Below, piece by piece: positions 6,926 to 14,325 of a DNA stretch of 16,956 nt; within the stretch, counting starts at the first letter, position 1, and every line of letters starts with the position of its first letter. The translations under genes were made by a program, and so were the position numbers. Below the pieces are notes generated by a model, which worked only from the letters and a program-made list of their open reading frames with translations, searched no databases and was not told the DNA's origin. The DNA comes from Candidatus Omnitrophota bacterium (GTDB taxonomy: Bacteria > Omnitrophota > Gorgyraeia > Gygaellales > Profunditerraquicolaceae): the NCBI GenBank assembly GCA_028717055.1, contig JAQUOO010000014.1, positions 1 to 16,956 on the forward strand, written 5' to 3'.

Positions 6926-7981
6926 CAGCATCTCATTTACTTTACGCATAATATCTTCTTCCGAAGGGACTCCTCCTCCGGAACGGCCCAAGAATTCAAT
7001 TTTTGCCCGGCCGCAAAGAGCTAATTGCACGTCTTCCAGCATTTGACCGTAGGACATTTCAATTACCAGATATTTTTTGTTTGATGTTAAACGTTTAGAA
7101 AAAGCTTGCTTGGGAAACGGCCAGAGGGTTATTGGACGAATTAGGCCAACCTTCTTGCTTTTACTCCTTAAAACCTTTACCGCTGATTTAGCGATCCTGG
7201 CCATGCTGCCATAGGCAACCAAAACTATTCTTGCGTCATTCACATATAATTCTTCGTAACGCTCTTCTTTCAGCTGTATCTGCCGGTATTTCTTCTGCAA
7301 TTTAAGATTAAATTTCTCCAGATCCCCTTCCTTCAAATAAAAGGATTTGACCACATTGGCTTTTCTTCCCTTGCAGCCGGTTAATGCCCATGGTTTATCT
7401 TGCGGCTTGCGGCTTGCGGCTTGCGGCTTGGGCAAAATAATTGGTTCCATCATCTGCCCAAGCAGACCATCGCCGAGGATTATTACCGGAGTCCGGTATT
7501 TATCGGCAAGATTAAAGGCAAGCCCGGTAAAATCGTAACACTCCTGAACGCTTGCAGGCGCTAAAACTATACAATGATAATCTCCGTGCCCGCCTGAACG
7601 CGTGGCCTGAAAATAATCCGATTGGGCGGGAGCGATATTGCCTAGGCCCGGTCCGCCGCGCACAATATTTACGATTAACGCGGGGAGCTCTGCTCCGGCT
7701 ATATAAGAAATCCCCTCCTGCTTTAAGCTGATGCCGGGGCTGGATGACGAAGTCATTGCGCGGGCCCCTGCTGCGGACGCGCCAAATACCATATTAATCG
7801 CGGCGACTTCAGCTTCAGCCTGGATAAATACACCTGCGCTTTTCTCCATATTATTAGCCATATAGGCGATGAGTTCATTCTGCGGAGTAATCGGATACCC
7901 GGCATAAAACCGGCAACCGGCATCAATAGCAGCTTTCGCAATTGCTTCATTACCAGTCATCAATATTTTTGCCTTAGTCAT
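6923..7981 (-). CDS. vorB: 2-oxoacid:ferredoxin oxidoreductase alpha subunit, VorB type
   Basis: A 352-residue subunit that with the beta subunit converts branched-chain 2-oxoacids such as 3-methyl-2-oxobutanoate to acyl-CoA. The blocks MTGNEAIAKAA, GYPITPQNE (28-36), QAEAEVAAINMVFGA, SSSSPGISLKQEGISYIAGA (78-97) and RGGPGLGNIAPAQSDYFQA (108-126) match the VorB group better than true 2-oxoglutarate KorA; that assignment is from memory of the families. Residues 185-195, in the linker before the second domain (KPWALTG), are encoded by a tandem heptamer repeat. The ATG at 7981 has no clear Shine-Dalgarno sequence. The gene lies between repeat copies B and C. Confidence 0.9.
   Translation of the reverse strand: MTKAKILMTGNEAIAKAAIDAGCRFYAGYPITPQNELIAYMANNMEKSAGVFIQAEAEVAAINMVFGASAAGARAMTSSSSPGISLKQEGISYIAGAELPALIVNIVRGGPGLGNIAPAQSDYFQATRSGGHGDYHCIVLAPASVQECYDFTGLAFNLADKYRTPVIILGDGLLGQMMEPIILPKPQAASRKPQDKPWALTGCKGRKANVVKSFYLKEGDLEKFNLKLQKKYRQIQLKEERYEELYVNDARIVLVAYGSMARIAKSAVKVLRSKSKKVGLIRPITLWPFPKQAFSKRLTSNKKYLVIEMSYGQMLEDVQLALCGRAKIEFLGRSGGGVPSEEDIMRKVNEML
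7400..7427. repeat. Tandem heptamer (TTGCGGC)4 inside vorB
   Basis: Four perfect copies of TTGCGGC on the plus strand (GCCGCAA on the coding strand), followed by the near-copy TTGGGC. They encode KPQAASRKPQ in the linker of VorB. Because 7 is not a multiple of 3, gain or loss of one unit would shift the frame. Confidence 0.95.
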
Positions 7982-8039
7982 AATTCTAAACCAAAATTAA
8001 AAATGCAGAAGTAAAGCTACAGGTTAAAAAACAAAACTA

Positions 8040-8169
8040 TTAATGTCAAAGGTCAAAGCCCGAAATTCAAAATAAATCTAAATGACAAATACCAAATGAC
8101 AAAACCTCGGTTTTGTCATTTGTAACTTTGATTTTATTTTGTGCTTTGAATTTTGTCATTTGTCATTAA
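8040..8169 (-). repeat. AT-rich inverted-repeat element, copy C (ferredoxin/alpha junction)
   Basis: The clearest palindromic centre of the five: 14-bp perfect arms at 8093-8106 and 8109-8122 separated by 2 nt. Its minus-strand ends are TTAATGACAAATGAC and TTTGACATTAA. It begins 11 nt after the ferredoxin stop. A frame from the ATG at 8159 is open for 30 codons, beginning MTKFKAQNK. The 58 nt between this copy and vorB show nothing else. Confidence 0.85.
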
Positions 8170-8179
8170 ACTTTTAACT

Positions 8180-8383
8180 TTACTTATATACTTCAATACA
8201 ACAATCCGGGCAGATAACTGCGCACATCGCGCACCCCACACACTTACCTCCGGGCTTAAACTTAACCGGCTTTATCCCGCGTAAATTAAGTTCATCCTCG
8301 ACCACAATCAGCCCCCGGGGACAAACACTTATGCATAAAAGGCAACCCTTGCATTTATCTTTATTAATGGTTATTTTTGGCAT
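8180..8383 (-). CDS. 2-oxoacid:ferredoxin oxidoreductase, delta (2x[4Fe-4S] ferredoxin) subunit
   Basis: A 67-residue ferredoxin-like subunit that carries electrons from the TPP site to external ferredoxin. Two CxxCxxCxxxCP motifs are complete: Cys11, 14, 17, 21 and Cys48, 51, 54, 58, each set binding one [4Fe-4S] cluster. Two further Cys (61, 62) follow. It is first in the order delta-alpha-beta-gamma. The start lies 13 nt inside the 3' end of dxs in another frame, so translation is likely coupled with dxs. No separate Shine-Dalgarno sequence stands out. Confidence 0.93.
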   Translation of the reverse strand: MPKITINKDKCKGCLLCISVCPRGLIVVEDELNLRGIKPVKFKPGGKCVGCAMCAVICPDCCIEVYK

Positions 8384-10227
8384 AGCACTGACTTAATCTT
8401 ATCCGCAATTCCCTTGGCGGTCAATCCGTATTTTTCCAACAACAACTCTCTCTTGCCATGTTCGATAAATGAGCTGGGTAATCCGATTTTTATAACTGGT
8501 TGGCCCAGCGCGCTTTCTACGGCGCTCCCAAAACCTCCCTCAACAATCCCCTCTTCAACTGTAAAAATAAGCCTTGCCTTCCCGGCTATTTCGCTAAACA
8601 AATGCTTATCTAAAGGCTTGGCAAAACGTGAATTTATTAAAAAACCCGATAACCCTTCCTTCTGCAACAACTTCTGGGCTTCTAAAGAAACTTTAACCAT
8701 ACTTCCTAAAGCAATAATGGCAAAATTATTTCCTTCGCTTAAAACCTCTGCTTTGCCCAATTCAATCTCTGGAGATTCACCTGACAAATCCTCTGCTTTG
8801 CCCTTAGGGTATCTTATTACTGCTGGAATACTGGACCTAACGCTGAATTCCAGCATTGACTCTAATTCTTTGGCGTCTTTTGGCGCCAAAACCGCCAGGT
8901 GCGGAATTGTATTCAAGAAACCTATATCGAATATTCCCTGATGCGTAACCCCATCCTCACCGACGATTCCGGCGCGATCCAGGCAAAATATAACCGGTAA
9001 GTTCTGCAAGGCCACATCTTCGATAATCTGATCATAAGCCCTTTGTAGAAAAGTAGAATACAAGGCAATTACCGGCTTAAACCCCGCTTTGGCTAACCCG
9101 GCAGCAAAACAAACCGCATGCCCCTCGGCAATACCAACATCAAAGAATCTATCCGGAAACAAACGATGGAATTTATCCAATCCCGTCCCTTCAGGCATTG
9201 CTGCGGTAATAGCTATAATTTTATTGTCTCCGGCAGCCAATTCCGCCAGTTTATCGCTAAAAACTTCCGTATAGGTTCTTCCTCCGGATGGCTTAGCTAA
9301 GCTTAACCCCGTCTGAATATCAAATGGGCCTGTCCCGTGGAATTTCACCGGTTCATTTTCAGCGGCAAAATATCCTTTGCCTTTTTTTGTAACTACGTGC
9401 AGTATGCGCGGCCCTTTTATATTCAGGATGTTTTTAAGCGAACTGGTCAAAACCTCTATGTTGTGGCCGTCAAACGGGCCAAAATAACGAAACCCCAATT
9501 CCTCAAAAAGCACCCCCGGAATAAATAACCCCTTAAGCCCCTCTTCAAACTTATTTGCCAGATTTAAAACCCGGCTGCCCTGTTTGCCGCGCTTGACAAG
9601 AAACTGCTCCAAAGATTGCTTGAAATGGTTATAAACGGGCAGAGAAATAATTTTATTCAAATAATTGCTGATGGCCCCAACATTGGGAGAGATACTTAAC
9701 TCATTGGTATTCAGAATTACCAGTATGTCTTTTTTCAGGTGCCCGGCGTTATTTAACCCTTCGAAACACAGGCCTCCGCTTAAAGAACCGTCTCCGATTA
9801 CCGCCACAACTTTAAAATACTCATCGACAGGAAGCTTGTCCCTGGCCACAGCTAATCCTAAAGCCAAAGATACCGCATTTGAAGAATGCCCGGTTGTAAA
9901 ACAATCATAAACCGATTCGTCTTTAGAAGGAAACCCGGAAATCCCCTGATAAGTCCTAAGCGTAGAAAATTCTTTGTTTCTTCCGGTCAATATCTTGTGC
10001 GCGTAAGACTGATGCCCCACGTCAAAAACTATTTTATCCAGCGGAGTATTCAAACAATAATGCAGGGCGATAATCAATTCCACTGCTCCCAAACTTGAGG
10101 CTAAATGCCCGCCGTTAACTGCCACAACCTCAGTCATTCTTTGCCTTATCTCCGAAGCAAGGCGCGGCAATTCTTCCAGCTTAAGCTTCTTTAAATCCTG
10201 CGGCGAACTGATCCCTTCCAAGAACAT
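8371..10227 (-). CDS. dxs: 1-deoxy-D-xylulose-5-phosphate synthase
   Basis: A TPP-dependent transketolase-like enzyme that condenses pyruvate and glyceraldehyde 3-phosphate, the first step of the MEP isoprenoid pathway; it also feeds thiamine and pyridoxal synthesis. At 618 residues it is full length. The TPP/Mg motif is GDGSLSGG (145-152) with a later LNTNELSIS. Other family blocks are VFDVGHQSYAHKILTGR (67-83), FTTGHSSNAVSLALGLA, and GEDGVTHQGIFD in the second domain. The ATG follows xseB by 2 nt and has AGGAG upstream. It overlaps the ferredoxin gene by 13 nt, which places it in the same transcript as another TPP enzyme that acts on 2-oxoacids. Confidence 0.97.
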   Translation of the reverse strand: MFLEGISSPQDLKKLKLEELPRLASEIRQRMTEVVAVNGGHLASSLGAVELIIALHYCLNTPLDKIVFDVGHQSYAHKILTGRNKEFSTLRTYQGISGFPSKDESVYDCFTTGHSSNAVSLALGLAVARDKLPVDEYFKVVAVIGDGSLSGGLCFEGLNNAGHLKKDILVILNTNELSISPNVGAISNYLNKIISLPVYNHFKQSLEQFLVKRGKQGSRVLNLANKFEEGLKGLFIPGVLFEELGFRYFGPFDGHNIEVLTSSLKNILNIKGPRILHVVTKKGKGYFAAENEPVKFHGTGPFDIQTGLSLAKPSGGRTYTEVFSDKLAELAAGDNKIIAITAAMPEGTGLDKFHRLFPDRFFDVGIAEGHAVCFAAGLAKAGFKPVIALYSTFLQRAYDQIIEDVALQNLPVIFCLDRAGIVGEDGVTHQGIFDIGFLNTIPHLAVLAPKDAKELESMLEFSVRSSIPAVIRYPKGKAEDLSGESPEIELGKAEVLSEGNNFAIIALGSMVKVSLEAQKLLQKEGLSGFLINSRFAKPLDKHLFSEIAGKARLIFTVEEGIVEGGFGSAVESALGQPVIKIGLPSSFIEHGKRELLLEKYGLTAKGIADKIKSVLCQK

Positions 10228-10229
10228 CG

Positions 10230-10472
10230 CTAGCCCTTCTCCTCTTCATCTTCGGAAAAATCCTTGAGCGAGAATTTCCCGTCTTTCTTCATCAAGGATT
10301 CTACTTTACGTTCGGCATCCTGCAGTGTTTGCGAGCAATTTTCGGCCAGCCTAATTCCTTCCTCGTATTTTTTAAGCGCCTCTGCCAGGGTAAGCTTTCC
10401 TCCGGATAAATCTTCCACGATTTTCTGCAGTTTCTTTATATCTTCTTCAAGCGGTTGTTTTTCTTTAGCCAT
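10230..10472 (-). CDS. xseB: Exonuclease VII small subunit
   Basis: An 80-residue XseB, the small helical subunit that binds XseA in several copies to form exonuclease VII, a nuclease that degrades single-stranded DNA to oligonucleotides. The core LQKIVEDLSGGKLTLAEALKKYEEG is typical in order and spacing (key residues about 15-40), followed by an acidic, low-complexity end. It overlaps xseA by 8 nt, with GAGGAGG before its ATG, and is followed after 2 nt by dxs. The xseA-xseB-dxs arrangement recurs in many bacteria. Confidence 0.95.
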   Translation of the reverse strand: MAKEKQPLEEDIKKLQKIVEDLSGGKLTLAEALKKYEEGIRLAENCSQTLQDAERKVESLMKKDGKFSLKDFSEDEEEKG

Positions 10473-11679
10473 TACTAACCTCCTCGACTGAGCTTATGAA
10501 ACTTCCTTCGCTTAAAATTGTTTTTACTTTATCCCCTTTCTTAATCTGGGCCGGACTTTTGATTACCGATTCATCCGCCATAAGCATGCTCAAACTATAC
10601 CCGCGGGATAAAACTGCCAGCGGGCTAAGCGCCTCTAACCTGTGGATTAACGCCAGAGCCCTTTCCCGGGTAATATTAATAAATTGGCGCATATTTTGGT
10701 TTAAGCCTAGCGACAAATCATCAATAATCTGGGCTTTTTCATGTAAACGATCTAGCGGGCTCTTGACTGAATTCTTTAAAGCAATAAGATTATTTTTTAA
10801 AACTCCGATAATATCGGAAACGGAAAACCCCATTTCGTGACGCAAGCCGTCAAGTTGGGCAAAAATAGCGTTTTTCTTGTCTACGATTATTTTGGCTGCC
10901 GCAGTTGGCGTCTCCACAAAACAATCAGCCACTAAATCACATAGGCTAGTATTTATTTGATGCCCTACTGCCGAGATGACCGGTATTTTTGAACTATAAA
11001 CCGCCCTGGCCACAATTTCTTCGTTAAAAGACCAGAGATCTTCTGTGCTTCCGCCGCCACGACTGACAATAATAACATCGACTTTGCTGAATTCGTTCAG
11101 CTCTTCGATCCCTTGAGCGATTTCTTGCGCCGCGCCTTCCCCTTGCACGCGGACAGAGCGAATTACAACATCCACGCAAGAAGCGCCTTTTTTCAGTATC
11201 CCTAGAATATCACGAATCGCCGCTCCTGCGCCGGAAGTAACCACTCCCACCCGAAAAGGCATAAAAGGCAGCTCTCTTTTGCGCGCAGCATCGAATAGGC
11301 CTTCTTTCAACAATTTTTCTTTTAACTGCTCGAAGGCTAACGCTCGTGCGCCAATACCTTTGGGCTCCATTTTCTCCACAATCATCTGGTATTGTCCGCG
11401 CGGGCCATAAACATCGATCTTTCCAAAACAAATTACCTTGATGCCGTCCTGTAATTTAAATTTTAATTCCCGGTTTGCCCGGACAAACATCGCAGCAGCC
11501 AAAACAGAAGCGTTATCTTTAAGTGAAAAATAAAAATGCCCGGAGGTAGCTGCTTTAAAGTTAGAAATCTCCCCTTCAACCCAAACCCCATTGCCAAATG
11601 TATTCTCAAAAATAACTCCGATCTCTAAGGTAATTTGAGAAACAGTATAGATATGTTTATTTTCCTGCGGAATTGGCAT
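10465..11679 (-). CDS. xseA: Exonuclease VII large subunit
   Basis: A 404-residue XseA: an N-terminal OB fold binding single-stranded DNA (about 8-105, with IYTVSQ, WVEGEISNFKAATSGHFYFSLKD), then the catalytic domain with GVVTSGAGAAIRDIL and IIVSRGGGSTEDLWSFNEE, then a coiled region and a short end. Asp in IRD and Arg in SRGGGS, reported as important in E. coli XseA, are present. The third site, normally GHExD, is GHQIN here, with both acids replaced by amides. Length is slightly below the usual ~440-450. The ATG has GAGG about 9 nt upstream and lies 23 nt inside the end of the preceding gene. Confidence 0.95.
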   Translation of the reverse strand: MPIPQENKHIYTVSQITLEIGVIFENTFGNGVWVEGEISNFKAATSGHFYFSLKDNASVLAAAMFVRANRELKFKLQDGIKVICFGKIDVYGPRGQYQMIVEKMEPKGIGARALAFEQLKEKLLKEGLFDAARKRELPFMPFRVGVVTSGAGAAIRDILGILKKGASCVDVVIRSVRVQGEGAAQEIAQGIEELNEFSKVDVIIVSRGGGSTEDLWSFNEEIVARAVYSSKIPVISAVGHQINTSLCDLVADCFVETPTAAAKIIVDKKNAIFAQLDGLRHEMGFSVSDIIGVLKNNLIALKNSVKSPLDRLHEKAQIIDDLSLGLNQNMRQFINITRERALALIHRLEALSPLAVLSRGYSLSMLMADESVIKSPAQIKKGDKVKTILSEGSFISSVEEVSNG

Positions 11680-13513
11680 CTTTGGGAGCCTCTATTAACT
11701 TGGGCGTCTCAACTTTTGACGCTTCTATTTTCGGAGTTTCTGTTTTTACAGCTTCCGGGGTCTTTACTTCGGGTTTTTTCTTCAAAACAACAAGATTAAC
11801 CGAGTAAGGAGTTAAAGAGAGTTCTTCCTGATAAGAATCTTGGGCATTAATTTCTTTCTCAACGGCCGGCTTAAACTCACAATTCAAACTGCAGGATGAA
11901 TCTAACGTAAATTGGCTATAGATGTAACTTCCTTTGATATTCTTCAGGTTAAGCTTGAACAGGCGTTTGGCAGATTTCAACTGCTCAGCTCTATCATAAA
12001 GTTCTTTGGCATTCTTCAATAAGTTTTTAACCCTATTGGTGGTAGGCAGCGTTCCGACTTCTTCATGCTGTGAAATAATCCTGGAAAGCTGATCAGAACG
12101 GATAAGCCCGAGAAGAAACCTGCTCTCGGCGGCGCTAAATCCGGCGATACTCTGGGCAATTAAACTTTGAGCTATTTCAGGATCAATATAATTATAGATC
12201 AACACAGCAATTTTTTCATCTGATTTCGTGGCGATGACGCCGGTAAATTCGTCGTTAAGCTTTACGGAAAACATATTCTTTTCCAATTCTCTAAGCATTC
12301 TGAAAGAATTATAGCTTACTTTCTGCCCCCCTGAATGTTTAAAAGACAGATAAAAAACTCCCGTGTTCCTGGTCACCCCCTCCGGGTTACCCTGAAAATC
12401 TTCCAAGCAAAAATAGAGTTGATTATCCAAACCCGCTTCGTACATATTCTTTAGGCGGGCCGGGATGTAACTGGCGGCAATATAAGCTCTTTCTTTGCGC
12501 TCGGGTATAAGATTTGCGTGACGGTCATAATTCCACTCATCTACGATCAGAGAAATATTTTTATCAAAGTTGAAATACGATAGCCAGTCCCGCACAAGAC
12601 TTAAGGCATTCTTATCATAGATAGTGTTTTCTTTTTCCGTTTTAGGGTCGGTAGAAAAACTGTGCCAGGTAATAAAATCGAGGCTCAAATGATTCTGGTA
12701 ACAGAATTTGATTAGCGCGTAAACCAGGCTCTTCTCCGGGGTCGAAACAGTATTGTCTCCTACGTTATGGAACCAGGAACTTGCGCTGGGCGCGCCAACC
12801 GGAATATGGATTTTATATTGGCCCTCCAGCTCTTTTGCGCTTTCACTGACCAGGCGGTAAAGATTAAGATAATCCAGCTCTCTGCCTAAGAAAAATCCCT
12901 CCAGATCCGGAGCGCTCCATACTTCATACCAGATATTGTATTTTTTTTCGCAACTTAAATCCTTGATTATGCCTTTAACCAAATCTTTATACGCCGCTAA
13001 ATTCAAAGGGCTGCTGTTTTTATCCAAGATCTTGCCCATTCCCGCCGGGGTCCCGAATAAATTTAAGATAACTGTTCCGCCGGAATCGCTTATGCTCTTA
13101 ATAATATTCTCATAGTTAGCGAGCATCTTATCTTTTGCCGCCTGATCCTTGGCAAGCTGAGTAATTTCCCAAAGATTATACTGTATACGGTAAAATCCAT
13201 TAAAGCCAATATCTTTATGCCAAGCATCCAAAGCTTCCTTCGAAGCCAGGCTTTGCGGCCAAGTATTATCAGAATTAAAACCCCTGCCGCTTAAATCAAG
13301 ATTGGGCTTGAAGATTTTAGGTGTAGGGATAGTATTCGAATTAACATCCAGAGTTAGCTCAAGATCATCAGTTGTTTGAGCCAAAGTTAAATGACAAATA
13401 CCAAATACAAAAATCCAAAATAAGCTCAAAATCCAAATAACAAATGACAAAGATTTTGTTTTGATATTTGTTATTTTGATTTTGGATTTATTCTGTGCTT
13501 TGAATTTTGTCAT
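11657..13513 (-). CDS. Secreted GH39-like TIM-barrel protein, signal peptide encoded by a repeat element
   Basis: A 618-residue exported protein resembling GH39/clan GH-A glycosidases. Residues 1-46 form a long signal peptide (basic 1-20, hydrophobic about 22-41, possible cleavage after TLA45); residues 1-42 lie inside repeat copy D. The barrel spans about 75-400: YEVWSAPDLEGFFLG (196-210) aligns with the GH39 FEIWNEPN motif, DFITWHSFSTDP (279-290) with the next strand, and VDEWNYD (324-330) carries the presumed nucleophile Glu326. The acid/base Glu expected in NEP is Ala201, so activity is doubtful. A beta-rich part follows, then a Lys/Glu/Pro/Thr-rich tail (about 578-618). It starts 6 nt after the ymdB stop and overlaps xseA. 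The substrate is unknown. Confidence 0.75.
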   Translation of the reverse strand: MTKFKAQNKSKIKITNIKTKSLSFVIWILSLFWIFVFGICHLTLAQTTDDLELTLDVNSNTIPTPKIFKPNLDLSGRGFNSDNTWPQSLASKEALDAWHKDIGFNGFYRIQYNLWEITQLAKDQAAKDKMLANYENIIKSISDSGGTVILNLFGTPAGMGKILDKNSSPLNLAAYKDLVKGIIKDLSCEKKYNIWYEVWSAPDLEGFFLGRELDYLNLYRLVSESAKELEGQYKIHIPVGAPSASSWFHNVGDNTVSTPEKSLVYALIKFCYQNHLSLDFITWHSFSTDPKTEKENTIYDKNALSLVRDWLSYFNFDKNISLIVDEWNYDRHANLIPERKERAYIAASYIPARLKNMYEAGLDNQLYFCLEDFQGNPEGVTRNTGVFYLSFKHSGGQKVSYNSFRMLRELEKNMFSVKLNDEFTGVIATKSDEKIAVLIYNYIDPEIAQSLIAQSIAGFSAAESRFLLGLIRSDQLSRIISQHEEVGTLPTTNRVKNLLKNAKELYDRAEQLKSAKRLFKLNLKNIKGSYIYSQFTLDSSCSLNCEFKPAVEKEINAQDSYQEELSLTPYSVNLVVLKKKPEVKTPEAVKTETPKIEASKVETPKLIEAPKDANSAGK

Positions 13514-13523
13514 TTGTCATTAA
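13387..13523 (-). repeat. AT-rich inverted-repeat element, copy D (ymdB/GH39-like junction)
   Basis: Same element as copies A-C. It begins at the ymdB stop (minus strand TTAATGACAAATGACAAAAT) and ends ATTTGTCATTTAA. Unlike the other copies, its internal frame has no stop: the ATG at 13513 reads through the whole element and on into the GH39-like gene. The Lys/Asn-rich arm encodes the basic N-region and the complementary arm encodes the hydrophobic core of the signal peptide. Confidence 0.85.
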
Positions 13524-14305
13524 TCCACTAATTTCTTCTGTACCCTTTGAATCGATCTTGCCTTACCGGTCTTCTCGTCAATATCTAAAACTGCCCCGCA
13601 TAATTGAATGTTTCCCTCGGCTACTTCAAATCTCACCGGCAACCCGGTAATAAACCTCTCCAGGACATTATCGACTTTTCTTCCGATAACCGAATCATAA
13701 GGTCCGCACATTCCGGCATCAGTCAAGTAAGCTGTCCCCTGGGGAAGTATGTGTTCATCTGCGGTCTGAATGTGGGTATGCGTGCCTAAAACTGCCGAAA
13801 CATTTCCATCCAGATACCAGCCAAGGGCCACCTTTTCAGAAGTAGCTTCTGCGTGAATATCTACGATAATTACCTTTGTTTCCTTAATAAGCTCCTTCTG
13901 CGCGGCAAGCGCTGTCTTAAAAGGACAATCCAACGCTTCCATAAAGACCCTGCCGTTAACATTGATTATGCCGATTTTTTGCCCTGTTCTTGTCTTAAAG
14001 ATACCGCTGCCTTTACCCGGAGAAGCTGCGGGGAAATTTATCGGCCGCAATATTCTTCTCTCGCGGTTTATCAGTTCGAATATCTCGCTTTTTTTCCAAA
14101 TATGGTCTCCGGAAGTGATTACATCGACCCCGGAATTGAATAATTCATCCGCCACTTTAGGAACTATTCCCGAACCGCCTGAAGCATTCTCGGCGTTGGC
14201 AATAACAAAATCCAGAGAATATTCTTCCTTCAGTCCCGCCAGAAGCTTATTAACCGCCTTTCTGCCGGGGCCACCCACTATATCGCCGATAAATAGTATT
14301 TTCAT
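13520..14305 (-). CDS. ymdB: YmdB-family metallophosphoesterase (2',3'-cNMP phosphodiesterase)
   Basis: A 261-residue member of the YmdB/TIGR00282 family, dimetal phosphodiesterases that hydrolyse 2',3'-cyclic nucleotides in the cytoplasm; in Bacillus it affects biofilm and motility decisions. Metal ligands visible: Asp8 (IGDIVG), Glu39-Asn40 (NAENASGG), His151 (VDIHAE), His176 and His178 (GTHTHIQTAD). The family Asn at position 67 in G-N-H is Asp here (SGDHIW). Length is normal. It lies directly downstream of rny, as in many Firmicutes, which suggests a link to RNA turnover. The ATG has only a weak AAGG about 11 nt upstream. It lies between repeat copies D and E. Confidence 0.93.
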   Translation of the reverse strand: MKILFIGDIVGGPGRKAVNKLLAGLKEEYSLDFVIANAENASGGSGIVPKVADELFNSGVDVITSGDHIWKKSEIFELINRERRILRPINFPAASPGKGSGIFKTRTGQKIGIINVNGRVFMEALDCPFKTALAAQKELIKETKVIIVDIHAEATSEKVALGWYLDGNVSAVLGTHTHIQTADEHILPQGTAYLTDAGMCGPYDSVIGRKVDNVLERFITGLPVRFEVAEGNIQLCGAVLDIDEKTGKARSIQRVQKKLVD

Positions 14306-14325
14306 TGTTTACACATACCTTATCA

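Noticed and set aside
6923..7981. Naming the alpha subunit korA (2-oxoglutarate specific)
   Set aside because: The SSSSPGISL and GPGLGNIAPAQ blocks match the VorB group better, although substrate specificity is not proven by sequence.
5923..8169. Repeat elements as rho-independent terminators
   Set aside because: Stems are AT-rich and long without a GC-rich stem and U-tract, and they sit inside an operon whose distal genes must be transcribed.
8414..8941. 175-codon plus-strand frame
   Set aside because: Antisense shadow of dxs, whose motifs are complete on the other strand.
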